64,000 nt of DNA from contig PLMU01000018.1 in NCBI GenBank assembly GCA_003142595.1, positions 19,603 through 83,602 on the forward strand, in the 5' to 3' direction. Of the stretch, positions 26,401 to 34,138 are shown piece after piece (position 1 is the first letter of the stretch; the number at the start of each line of letters is the position of its first letter). The DNA is from Phycisphaerales bacterium (GTDB lineage Bacteria > Planctomycetota > Phycisphaerae > Sedimentisphaerales > UBA12454). Position numbers and translations under genes: made by a program. The notes beneath the pieces were generated by a model. It was not told the origin of the DNA. It worked only from the letters and a program-made list of their open reading frames with translations, and searched no databases.

Positions 26401-29120
26401 GCAGCGGCGGTACCAGTGGCTTCATATTTGCCGGCGGCGAAAACAGCAATACTGTGCTAAACGGATTTAAAATCATCAACGGTAATGCTGACAGTTCGCC
26501 TGGCAGTGCTATATTTATCGATTCTGACAGCAGTCCAACCATAGCTAATATCGAAATCAGAGATTTCAACGTCGCTAATGTCGATGGCGCGGCCATTTAC
26601 ATAGGCCCTGATTCCGGTCCAAACTTTACCAAGGTACATATCAGCAACTGTCATACAACTTTTGCTGATGGCGGGGCTATATTTATAAACACTGGAGCAA
26701 ATCCGGTATTTACTGACTGCTCGGTCACACATTGCAGAGCTTCCAGCGGTTCCGGAGGTGCGGCATACTGTGCAGATACAAGTAAACCGACATTTAACAA
26801 CTGCACATTTACCGGTAACTCCTCAGATACAAGTGCCGGCGCGATATTCTGTAATACAAGCTGTGAATCACGATTCGAAGGATGCAGCTTTGCTAACAAT
26901 ACAATGCTTAGCGGAAGCGGCAGCAGAGGCAATGGCGGCGGTATATTCTACGCATTAAATAACACATTTGAAGTCAACGATTGCAACTTCTCAGGCAACG
27001 GCGCCAATTCTGGTGCTGCTGTCTTCGCAAGCGGCAATTGTTCAGGCACTTTCTATAATACGAAGTTCTCTAAGAATGCCGCGGACAACGACGGAGGTGC
27101 TGTTTATATAACCGACTCTAATGTAATTCATATCGAAGATTGCAGCATTACCGACAATAACGCCGTTCGCGGCGGCGGTATATTCGCTGTTAATTCGCCG
27201 AAAGCTGCTATCGTAGACTGCCAAATCAACTCCAATGGTTACAACCCGCATAGTTCAAGCGGCCTGGTAGGCCAAGGCGGCGGTATTTATTCCTTCAATG
27301 GACCGGCACTGATTGAAAGCAGCCAGGTTAACAATAATGCCTCCCTTACATCAGGCGGCGGTATTTATGTTAGCGGCGGGCTTGAACCAAATATGCATAA
27401 CTGCCTTATTACCAACAACATTACCAGCAGAGACGGCGGCGGCGTATCAGCTAACTGGAACGCACAGCTTACGCTTTCAAACTGCACCATAGCGGACAAC
27501 AACGTCACAAACGGTAATTCTTACGGCGGCGGTTTGAGCTGTGCTTACGACGCCAATACAACTATTATTAACAGCATACTCTGGAACAATAGTGCTGAGT
27601 ATGGACCAGAAATATCCATTGGAAGTAATTTTGATGCTGCCATGAAGCAAAAAGCCAGGGTATCGGTTTCATATAGCGATGTAGAAGGCGGTAAGCCAGG
27701 TGCATTTGTTGACACTGCACATAGTTGCATACTCAACTGGAACGTAGTCAGCAACCGTCTTGCAAATCCGCTATTCGCAACAGGTTATTGGGGAGATTAT
27801 TATTTAAGTCAAATCGCGGCTGGACAACCCTCGCCAAACAGTCCATGCCTTGACACAGGTTTAGGCACACCTTACAGTAATAGTTTGTACAAACATACTA
27901 CAAGAACCGACCACGTCATTGATACAGGCGTTGTCGATATGGGTTATCACTATATGCTGATTGCTGACCCCCTCGGTGATTTCAACTATGACGGGTATGT
28001 AGGGTATGTAAACTTTTCAGACCTTGGCCTGTTTATGCTCTACTGGCTTGATGACAACTGTACTTTCCCATACTGGTGCTTCGACAGAGACTTTAACCAT
28101 GACGGTATAGTGAACTTTACAGATTACGCAATCTTTGCTGAAAATTTCGGTAATATAGAAAAAACCCCGCCAATACCTAACCCAATGACATGGGCTACAC
28201 CGCCGCGGACGGTAGATTCGAATTCGGTTACAATGACAGCGACTACCGCATTTGATCTGTCATCAGGCTCACAGGTTAAATACTTCTTCGACTGCAATAG
28301 CCCCGCCCCTGGCCATAACAGCGGCTGGATAACAAGTTCAACTTATACCGATATAGGTCTTCATACCGGCACTCGATACGGCTATCAGGTCAAAGCAAGG
28401 GATGCACATTACAATGAAACCGGATGGAGCGTTATCGGCTATGCAACTCCTAACATCTCAGATACAACTAAGCCGGAACCAAATCAAATGACATGGGCAA
28501 CGCCGCCTTACGCAACGCCGAGCTCGACTACTTCAATTACTATGGTCGCAACAACAGCTACAGATATCTCCGGCGTCGAATACTATTTCCTGGAAACAAG
28601 CGGCCATAACGGCGGAACAAGCAGCGGCTGGCAGGATAGCCCAACTTATGTTGATACCGGTCTTGACCCCTGTACTACATATACTTACGAAGTCAAGGCT
28701 CGCGATAAATCGTCTAATCACAATGAAACTGCGTATTCGACACCACCGGCTTCAGCTACTACGGGCCATACCACTAACCCGCCGACAGTTGACGTTAATG
28801 CGCCGACTCCTAACCCCAGCACTTGGGCTGCCACGCCTCACTATAGCACCAATGACGGTATTACATTCACCCTTAGTATGACCGCTACTACGGCTACTGA
28901 TACAGGAACTCCGTTAAGTCCGCCGGTTTGGTATTACTTCGATTGTACTAACGCCGGTTCCAGCTACGACAGTGGCTGGGTTCTCACCCCAACATGGACC
29001 AAGGACTTCATCGCCCAAAGTTATTTAGTTTATAGAGTTTACACAAAAGATTCCGCCAGCACCCCTAACTATAGTGGCTTCTCGCCGAAATATGGCACCG
29101 ATGGGTCCCCGGTACCTTGA
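20448..29120 (+). CDS. Giant secreted beta-helix protein with embedded subtilase, dockerin-like and FN3-like modules
   Basis: About 2,890 residues, starting at ATG 20448 behind GGAG, with a signal peptide (MNKKLIFSLALTFLLTSIATA); an upstream TTG start is less likely. Order: beta-helix 1 (~30-350, NCI-NNSS-GGAI repeats); InlB-type B repeats (~357-625, ending VTAKF or VTVKF); beta-helix 2 (~625-1290); an I9-like propeptide and S8 subtilase (~1300-1740) with Asp1430 (CDTGID), His1474 (GHGT), Asn1584 (SGND) and Ser1668 (GTSSA); the interrupted end of the helix domain (CIDAGS, ~1745-1825); another B repeat; beta-helix 3 (~1930-2490); a dockerin-like pair of Ca-binding loops (~2508-2570, NYDG and NHDG); and three FN3-like modules to the end. 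The triad is intact, so it is probably an active surface protease. The substrate is unknown. A terminator follows. Confidence 0.88.
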   Translation: MNKKLIFSLALTFLLTSIATATTRNVPGTYANIQLAITAAVSGDDVNVADSSIAYAGAGNRNLDFGGKAITVHSASNNPANCTINIGGTATNRAFYFHHGETPASVVRGFTITGGNAGTPSSGTSLYYGGAIECEEASPTIDSCIIKNNTAPFGGAIDCFVASPVITNCIIINNSSAYDGGAIECESDSSPKITNCLFAGNTAGEYGTIDCYDFSSPVIINCTIANNTGSSNFGGVYTTSSTATIRNSILWNNGDDMYGATATYSCIQDGDAGTGNIKTDPMFRAGPSVTSGNYYLSQTAAGQLANSPCINGGGEAVTAIYNPSTSFTTRTDYVPDAGQVDMGFHYSSSGTAASRTLISLADPNSSGTVTPSYPSGHSYTQFSEVSLQATPASGCKFMQWNDALTATPGTFRVTPGPNEVYVVIVDANRTVTAKFSSLATYKLITYVHDGNGTIINVDPNNYPDPLDPNAHFIPQGSTATITVKPNTGYVVKQWIIGNTATFADSNTHTTILPSSDSNNLCKATINANTTITVEFKSKQYVLTTNVDATNTGGIIHGTISPKRGLYPVGTTVELVANPDNGYRVYRWYINNVDQGTSSWNVNTESVVMDANKTVTVKFVSSQTRLIVVRSGDANGIQNAIDQATDGDIVQIPPGTYVATGFKVVNKSITILGDPQNPENVVIDGTNENVSFREPLGFQFSGSGNCVLNGVTIANILIHHGVVKDNKSPDQSKASYGPDTGQAIYIDGGNHQILNCIIRNVVVIGGNGGNGVDGNTIIHRGGDGGDGGSIVGGGIVVFGGSPAFKNCLIEDCCAVGGNGANGANGFAYGSDTDPNNGDAGQGGLAGFAFGGGISVVNVDTLPSYTYLFYIGKTRFSIPVTPRAWYGVNPSTLPSPTFENCTIRNCHAKGGHGGNGGNAGWNFNDPCGYGGLTSVTKAGQGDIVSNNSARGGGVFIGQSCNAKFINCTISDSTTEGSISGIGGLSYWKVQQQPKKNYHLPTFGAGAFCDRLSTVNFSNCNLQSNNTISTNAGETIPSDDDDFSGGAGVALWYARSAEVNDCNFTLNSAPIGGGIYGFWTSMDVVDCNIANNNSYSGGGIYALNSSVEIRQSLIKGNNAGTQSDLTANTGYPLFGSGGGVYALASMIDVNNTTITENFAKVSGGGLCIDGWFTPEPHRPLIKNCLITGNTAVESGGGITSITFADPQIQNCTIANNTVSDVNSNGGGLYGSLGSDILVKDTIFWNNSGVDGSQIALSDGGLFTDMPASITITYSDIDLRIRSGADLSASDSGGSSGSGATLVNQQTIYDAINSSGSAKVIVSLVEPSEAQTTDWSSTASVSTLQSKIATQQAQVLSTLNTNEFTLQHRLSNVAAFSGTVTIAGLNKLLSNPLVAHVEAVKNICPKLAQGIPLMNALTTRSTFSGQGVSIAICDTGIDYTHPRLGGGGFPNSKVIGGYDFGDMDANPIPGGTTTASGHGTCCAGIAAGMLGTVGDYIGGVACNAKLYALKISSNTDDGSDTGIMAAAWDWCISHMNDNPSYPIKIISVSFGGGKYATSAAAEADSPAAAAVAKRAVAAGITILASSGNDGYTDSLAAPAAFSSVISVGAVYDAAFVSPACGIQTQPDKVTCYSNTANILTILAPSENAYTTDIVGANGFSTGDYYALFNGTSSACPYAAGGVAALQSASKQLTGAYLTPAQVKNLLVMSGTPVTDTKVAITKPRVNLGAAIAMLTPSIPVYTERSCTITGLQKDVNDNWTAAGTSNIAQDPNFILGFYLSHIATGQKIDSVCIDAGSTTSTALKLNTYTTRIDGVVDTGIVDMGFHYTSTIPQYTITITILPDVNYPGINGRILADPNNLISYNPATATYTYRFYEGMTPTFTAVPNTNFFIKGWYDKTDTIISSQNSITITVNSDNTYFVRFRSKSTIPVSGGGDALITAVNNAENGDTLVVAAGTYNGGINFAGKQIQLYGVNPDDPNITQKVIIDCSGGTSGFIFAGGENSNTVLNGFKIINGNADSSPGSAIFIDSDSSPTIANIEIRDFNVANVDGAAIYIGPDSGPNFTKVHISNCHTTFADGGAIFINTGANPVFTDCSVTHCRASSGSGGAAYCADTSKPTFNNCTFTGNSSDTSAGAIFCNTSCESRFEGCSFANNTMLSGSGSRGNGGGIFYALNNTFEVNDCNFSGNGANSGAAVFASGNCSGTFYNTKFSKNAADNDGGAVYITDSNVIHIEDCSITDNNAVRGGGIFAVNSPKAAIVDCQINSNGYNPHSSSGLVGQGGGIYSFNGPALIESSQVNNNASLTSGGGIYVSGGLEPNMHNCLITNNITSRDGGGVSANWNAQLTLSNCTIADNNVTNGNSYGGGLSCAYDANTTIINSILWNNSAEYGPEISIGSNFDAAMKQKARVSVSYSDVEGGKPGAFVDTAHSCILNWNVVSNRLANPLFATGYWGDYYLSQIAAGQPSPNSPCLDTGLGTPYSNSLYKHTTRTDHVIDTGVVDMGYHYMLIADPLGDFNYDGYVGYVNFSDLGLFMLYWLDDNCTFPYWCFDRDFNHDGIVNFTDYAIFAENFGNIEKTPPIPNPMTWATPPRTVDSNSVTMTATTAFDLSSGSQVKYFFDCNSPAPGHNSGWITSSTYTDIGLHTGTRYGYQVKARDAHYNETGWSVIGYATPNISDTTKPEPNQMTWATPPYATPSSTTSITMVATTATDISGVEYYFLETSGHNGGTSSGWQDSPTYVDTGLDPCTTYTYEVKARDKSSNHNETAYSTPPASATTGHTTNPPTVDVNAPTPNPSTWAATPHYSTNDGITFTLSMTATTATDTGTPLSPPVWYYFDCTNAGSSYDSGWVLTPTWTKDFIAQSYLVYRVYTKDSASTPNYSGFSPKYGTDGSPVP

Positions 29121-29141
29121 TTTTAACACAGGAACATATAC

Positions 29142-29173
29142 AAAGCCCCCGTCAAAAACGGGGGCTTTTTTTT
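29142..29173 (+). terminator. Rho-independent terminator of the giant gene
   Basis: A perfect GCCCCCGT / ACGGGGGC stem with a CAAAA loop, flanked by AAA and a run of eight T, lies 21 nt after the stop codon. Confidence 0.95.
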
Positions 29174-29352
29174 AAACAAATTTCTTCCAATTAACATTTT
29201 AAAAATTCTAATTCTGCCTTATGCCCTTGTGTTCTTATCCGCCTCCGGCGGCTATTGCCATTTTGCAGCATTTTTATCGCATAAAGTATTTAACATATTG
29301 TTAACCCTATAGTTATGACAAAACCGAGCCATTTGTCTCAAATTAACTTATA

Positions 29353-29381
29353 TTGAAATAAAATGAAATATATGGTATAAT
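29353..29381 (+). promoter_or_regulatory. Promoter of the MacB-type permease gene
   Basis: The 29174-29422 gap holds no gene. TTGAAA at 29353-29358 and a perfect TATAAT at 29376-29381 are 17 nt apart, about 42 nt before the permease start. The rest of the gap shows nothing I can name beyond a short GC-rich dyad near 29240. Confidence 0.65.
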
Positions 29382-29422
29382 ATGGCACTGAAAAACCTAA
29401 ACGGGTCAAAATTGCTAAAAAA

Positions 29423-30805
29423 ATGGCTGATTCAATAACACATTCTACATATCATATGATAAAAATCGCGCTGCACGCATTGCGGCGGCACATTATGCGT
29501 TCGATTCTTACCTGTTTAGGAATTGTCATTGGCGTAGCTTCTGTAATCGCCGTAATGGAGATTGGAGAAGGAACATCTTATTCAATTCAGAAAACCATCG
29601 CATCAGTTGGCGCAGCCGTTGTGCAAATCGACCCAGCCGACAGCGTCAGAGCGGGAGTAAGCACCGGCTCAGGCGGCAGAGTTACACTTACGCCGGCAGA
29701 TTGTGAAGTGATGCTAAAAGAATGCAGCGCCGTTAAATGTGTCGCTCCGAGCATTGACTGTCATGTGCAAATCGTTTACGGAAATAAAAACTGGTCGCCG
29801 AGAAATGTGCTGGGGACGACGCCGGCGTTTCTCAAAATCCGAGACTGGGAAAATCTGACGGAAGGGGAACCCTTTACTGATAAAGACGTAATCAGCGGCG
29901 CCAGAGTCTGCCTTGTGGGGCAGACAATCGTTCACGAGCTTTTCGGCGGCGAATCGCCGGTCGGCAAAGAGATTCGCATCAAAAGCGTCGGAGTGAAAGT
30001 CGTCGGGGTTTTGAGCGCCAAGGGAATGAATATGATGGGCAGGGACCAGGACGATATAGTCATAGCGCCGTGGACGACGATAAAATACCGGCTATCGAGC
30101 ATCAGAGAAACGATAGCCCCTACCGCGGACGCTGCGGCATCAACGGTTAATACTCTCAATGGCCTATATCCCTCGCAAAGCGTTCAATTTTATCCACTGC
30201 AATCAGCGGCGCAATTGGCAGACTATCCACAGATGACGCGTTTTTGCTCTCTTAACGATATCTTTGTGGCCGCCAATTCCGAGACGGACAAACCTCTGGT
30301 AATTCGCGAAATAACCAGTTTGCTTCGGCAACGGCATCGGCTTTTGGCCGGGCAGCCTGACGATTTCAGGATACGGGACCTTGCTGAAATTTCCAAGACT
30401 TTGGCAGAGACGCAAAAACTGATGACTAATCTGCTGACGTGCGTGGCGCTGATATCGCTGGTGGTCGGCGGAGTCGGCATTATGAATATTATGCTTGCTT
30501 CAGTAACCGAGCGAACCAGAGAAATCGGCGTAAGAATGGCGGTTGGCGCCCGCGGCAAAGATATCCTGAGGCAGTTCCTGACCGAAGCACTGATTCTGAG
30601 TTTGCTGGGCGGCGGAGTCGGCATCCTGCTGGGGCACGGGGCGTCGATTGCGGTGAAAATATTCCTAAAATGGCAGACATTGCCGTCAGTGCCTGCGGTT
30701 GTCGCGGCGTTCGTTGTTTCTGCCGGCGTGGGGATTATCTTCGGTTTTTACCCGGCATGGAAAGCCTCGCGTATGGACCCGATTAACGCTTTGCAATATC
30801 AATAG
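29423..30805 (+). CDS. MacB/FtsX-type ABC transporter permease
   Basis: A 460-residue inner-membrane protein with the MacB layout. A first helix ([20 protein letters not shown], residues ~27-46) is followed by a large periplasmic domain (~50-330, MacB_PCD-like) and three C-terminal helices of the FtsX type at about 335-455, with [20 protein letters not shown], the conserved cytoplasmic loop that contacts the ATPase. The protein lacks an ATP-binding domain and no ABC ATPase gene is adjacent, so its partner must be encoded elsewhere. Such systems carry out mechanotransmission to export lipoproteins, peptides or drugs. The substrate cannot be told. Confidence 0.88.
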   Translation: MADSITHSTYHMIKIALHALRRHIMRSILTCLGIVIGVASVIAVMEIGEGTSYSIQKTIASVGAAVVQIDPADSVRAGVSTGSGGRVTLTPADCEVMLKECSAVKCVAPSIDCHVQIVYGNKNWSPRNVLGTTPAFLKIRDWENLTEGEPFTDKDVISGARVCLVGQTIVHELFGGESPVGKEIRIKSVGVKVVGVLSAKGMNMMGRDQDDIVIAPWTTIKYRLSSIRETIAPTADAAASTVNTLNGLYPSQSVQFYPLQSAAQLADYPQMTRFCSLNDIFVAANSETDKPLVIREITSLLRQRHRLLAGQPDDFRIRDLAEISKTLAETQKLMTNLLTCVALISLVVGGVGIMNIMLASVTERTREIGVRMAVGARGKDILRQFLTEALILSLLGGGVGILLGHGASIAVKIFLKWQTLPSVPAVVAAFVVSAGVGIIFGFYPAWKASRMDPINALQYQ

Positions 30806-31112
30806 CCCCAGACTCGATAAGCTTATCGCAGTCAGGTAACACAAAAAATCTATGATAGATAAAAATGTCGATTCATTAAGACAATGTTTTGACCAAATGA
30901 CAGGGGATATTAACCCTATTACACTGGACCAAAAATTAGAATTTGATAATTCACCTGCCTCTCTATAATTTTTAAGTGTTTTCATAAAAAAACAAGCTAT
31001 AATGCCCCATATTCATTTTTTCAGGATTGAATTTATAATATTGTAGATTCATATATTAAATGAATTATAATTTCACTTATAGACCAATTTAAATTTTCAG
31101 TATTGGCAAAAA
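30806..31112. other. 307-nt gap with no convincing gene
   Basis: Between the permease and SIS genes. The only frame of note is 30852-30968 (+), 38 codons (MIDKNVDSLRQCFDQ at the start), without a ribosome-binding site, so I do not call it a gene. The rest is AT-rich. No terminator or clear promoter is seen. Confidence 0.5.
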
Positions 31113-32129
31113 ATGAACACCGATTCCAAATACACTAAATTTGCTCTTGTTCGTGAAATGATGCAGACGCCTGATATCCTGCGGAGCTTTAAACTTGACA
31201 ACAGTGAAAAAGTCATCGACACAATCAAACAAAAAGGCAAACTATTTTTTACCGGAGAAGGCTCAAGCAGAATATTTCCTGCAAAAAACGCAATATACAA
31301 CGCAAGAAGAGCAGGGATAAATCTTAACCTTGCTGCGGAAGGCGGCTTGCAGGCGTGCTGCTACGACCTTTCGGATTTTGTTGTATTCGGCGCATCGAAC
31401 AGCGGAAAAACAAAAGAGGTTATTCGCCTTTTTGAAAGGCTTAAAAATATCAATCACAAAAATCTCTTTGCCCTGACCGCAAATAAAAATACCAAACTCG
31501 AATCACTGGCACAGCAAACTTTTTTTCTGAGCTGCGAAAAAGAGCAGGCTGTTGCCGCCACAAAAAGTGTCGCTGAACAAGCCCTGTTTTATCAATCGCT
31601 GCTCTCGGCAATACAAGGAATATCGCTCGACAAAAAACTGACCCAGCTTGCCGACGCATTCGGTGCCGCTTTGACAATGCCGATAGACAAAAAAATCATA
31701 AACGCAATAGCATCAGCGGAAAATATTTATTGGGCTGGCAAAAATGACGGCGTCGCGGAAGAACTAACTCTCAAAACATACGAGATTGCCCGTAAGAAAA
31801 GCGATTATCTCGAAGGCACTTATGCAGTTCACGGCGTTGAAGAAGTAATGAACGCAAATGATGTTGTTATTCTGATTGACCCCTTCAAGAGCGAACTTGA
31901 AAAAATTAAACAGACACTCGTTGACGGCGTGGGATTAACGGTTTTTACCATTTGCGATGAAGAAACAATATTCCCAACAATTCAAATAACTGATATCGGT
32001 GAACTTTCTAATTATGTTTACCTGGCGGCAGGCTGGAATATTCTTGTCGAGACTGGCGTGAGCCTGGGTATAAATCTCGATAAAACCCAGCGCGCAAGAA
32101 AAGTCGGCAACGAATATATCGGCGGGTAA
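31113..32129 (+). CDS. SIS-domain sugar-phosphate isomerase-like protein
   Basis: A 338-residue protein with two SIS domains, like the isomerase half of glucosamine-6-phosphate synthase but without the glutaminase half. Phosphosugar-binding features are GEGSSRIFPAKNA in the first domain (residues ~49-61), GASNSGKTKEVIRLF, and AATKSVAEQ; the second domain includes YWAGKNDGVAEELTLK and YEIARKKSDYLEGTYAVHGV. Members act as amino-sugar phosphate deaminase/isomerases (AgaS/FrlB-like). The exact substrate is not shown. It is preceded by AT-rich sequence and ends 2 nt from the convergent MetX-MetW gene. Confidence 0.82.
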   Translation: MNTDSKYTKFALVREMMQTPDILRSFKLDNSEKVIDTIKQKGKLFFTGEGSSRIFPAKNAIYNARRAGINLNLAAEGGLQACCYDLSDFVVFGASNSGKTKEVIRLFERLKNINHKNLFALTANKNTKLESLAQQTFFLSCEKEQAVAATKSVAEQALFYQSLLSAIQGISLDKKLTQLADAFGAALTMPIDKKIINAIASAENIYWAGKNDGVAEELTLKTYEIARKKSDYLEGTYAVHGVEEVMNANDVVILIDPFKSELEKIKQTLVDGVGLTVFTICDEETIFPTIQITDIGELSNYVYLAAGWNILVETGVSLGINLDKTQRARKVGNEYIGG

Positions 32130-32131
32130 AT

Positions 32132-33898
32132 CTATTTTCTACTTGTTAGATATATCGCCTGCTCAGCGAAAATATTCGGAGCAAATTTTACAGGGCTTTG
32201 GCGATTGCCGATGAGAGGCAATCTAACCTCAACCTTTGCGCCGATTTCCCGGCAGAAATCCTCAAAATCCCTGAGCGAGAGAAAATGTATATTCGGCGTG
32301 TCATACCACCTGAAAGGCAACTGTTTAGTGCGAGGAGCCCTGCCGGCGAAAAACAGGCCTGCTCTGCATTTCCAGTACGCAAAATTCGGGAAACTGACAA
32401 TAACCTTCTCGGCCACCCTCAAAAGCTCGGCAAAAACCAGATGCGGATTCTTAAGAGTCTGCAAAGTCTGAGAAAGCACCGCATAATCAAAACTGCCGTC
32501 CGGATAATGCTCAAGGCCTCTCTCTATATCCCTGTGAATTATGTCCAGTCCGCTATCGACAGACTGCAAAACAAGCTCCTGGTCAACCTCAATACCTTCG
32601 GCGTCAATATTTTTATCGTGCTGCAGATTGAGCAGAAGCAGTCCGTCGCCGCATCCAACGTCGAGAACCCTGCTATTGGGCCTGATGAGCGATTCGATAA
32701 GCTCGTAATCGACTCGCAATCTTATCGCTCTGTCCACGCCTCTTATACTTGAAACCGCTGCCGGCTTATCGAACTTCGGCTTAGCAAAAGTCGTTGAAAG
32801 GAATCCGCTAAGCAGCCTGCCGAGCGTTTCGGGTTCGAGCAGAAAAGCATCGTGGCCGTAAGGAGAAAGAATATTGCAGTAGCTGACAGGCTTTCGCTGC
32901 GCGACAAGGGCGTTAACCATTTCTTCCGAGTGCGCTGGGGTAAAAAGCCAGTCGCTTGTAAAGCTGACTATTAAAAATCTCGATTTCGTTTTCGCAAATG
33001 CCTGCCGGAGCGAGCCATAATCTCTTTCAAGGTCAAAATAATCCATCGCCTTTGTGATGTAGAGATAACAATTGGCGTCGAAACGGTCAACGAAACTCTG
33101 TCCCTGATAGTCAAGATATGTTTCAACGGCAAATTCAGCGCTGAAATCATAACTGTATTTTTCCGCGCTCTTAAGCTCCCTGCCGAATTTTTCTCTCATA
33201 CTTTCTTTTGAAAGATAAGTGATGTGCCCTATCATCCTTGCCGTTGCCAGACCTTTTCGAGTCGGACGGCCGGATTCCATATCGGCTAAGATAGCGTTTC
33301 TGCCGACAGCATCAAAAGCAATCGCCTGCGGGCCCAGCCGGGGTGTCGCGGCAATGACTATCGCCGATTTGACAAAGTCAGGATACTCAATCGCCCACTG
33401 CAAAACCTGCATTCCGCCCATCGAGCCGCCGATGACGCTTAACAATTGTTTTACCCCGAGTTTATCCAGCAGTAATTTTTGAACCTTCACCATATCTGCT
33501 ATGGTTATCAAAGGGAAATCAAGATTGTAAGCCTTGCCAGTCTGCGGATTGATGCTCGACGGCCCGGTCGTGCCGCTGCAGCTGCCTAAAAAGTTGGAGC
33601 ATATAACATAATATTTATTGGTATCAATCGCCTTGCCGGGGCCAATCATAATGTCCCACCAGCCGGGCTTTTTGTCGTCTTCGCTACTGAAACCGGCCGC
33701 GTGAGCGCTGCCGCTGAGGGCATGACAAATAAACACAATATTATCGCCGGCGGAATTCAGCGTGCCGTAGGTTTCATAAGTTACGTCTATCGGGGCAAGA
33801 GTTTTCCCGCTGACCAGCTTTAACGGATTGTCAACCTCGACAACCCTTACGGTCTTTGCTTCAACAATACCCACTGAATCGGTCTGTTTTTCAACCAT
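32132..33898 (-). CDS. metX: Homoserine O-acetyltransferase fused to MetW
   Basis: A 588-residue fusion. Residues ~15-380 are MetX, an alpha/beta-hydrolase-fold acyltransferase that activates homoserine for methionine synthesis. It shows VTYETYGTLN, CHALSGSAHAAG, GGSMGGMQVLQWA with the nucleophile Ser, DWLFTPAHSEEM with the catalytic Asp, and PYGHDAFLLE with the catalytic His. Residues ~395-588 are MetW: a class I methyltransferase-like fold with NSRVLDVGCGDGLLLLNLQH, then GIEVDQ, FDYAVLSQTLQTL and FPNFAYWKCR. In many proteobacteria metX and metW are adjacent separate genes and MetW supports MetX activity; here they form one chain. Whether the product is O-acetyl- or O-succinylhomoserine cannot be settled by eye. 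Confidence 0.93.
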   Translation of the reverse strand: MVEKQTDSVGIVEAKTVRVVEVDNPLKLVSGKTLAPIDVTYETYGTLNSAGDNIVFICHALSGSAHAAGFSSEDDKKPGWWDIMIGPGKAIDTNKYYVICSNFLGSCSGTTGPSSINPQTGKAYNLDFPLITIADMVKVQKLLLDKLGVKQLLSVIGGSMGGMQVLQWAIEYPDFVKSAIVIAATPRLGPQAIAFDAVGRNAILADMESGRPTRKGLATARMIGHITYLSKESMREKFGRELKSAEKYSYDFSAEFAVETYLDYQGQSFVDRFDANCYLYITKAMDYFDLERDYGSLRQAFAKTKSRFLIVSFTSDWLFTPAHSEEMVNALVAQRKPVSYCNILSPYGHDAFLLEPETLGRLLSGFLSTTFAKPKFDKPAAVSSIRGVDRAIRLRVDYELIESLIRPNSRVLDVGCGDGLLLLNLQHDKNIDAEGIEVDQELVLQSVDSGLDIIHRDIERGLEHYPDGSFDYAVLSQTLQTLKNPHLVFAELLRVAEKVIVSFPNFAYWKCRAGLFFAGRAPRTKQLPFRWYDTPNIHFLSLRDFEDFCREIGAKVEVRLPLIGNRQSPVKFAPNIFAEQAIYLTSRK

Positions 33899-34138
33899 AA
33901 TTTACTTTAACCCTGTATAAGCATTTTTATCTATTATTAGATTATATACAAGGCTTTTTGGGTATGCAATTTTTTCTTTTCCTCATACCTTAATAACTAA
34001 ATTACTGAAAATCGTTCTTATTGGGCTCTATCGGCTTTTTTATTAGACACTTGCCAGCATAAACACTATACTGTTTTTTTAAATTTTCGGCGGAAAAACA
34101 TATGGGAGAAGCCTTTAAGGATAGTTGCGAGGTAAGAT

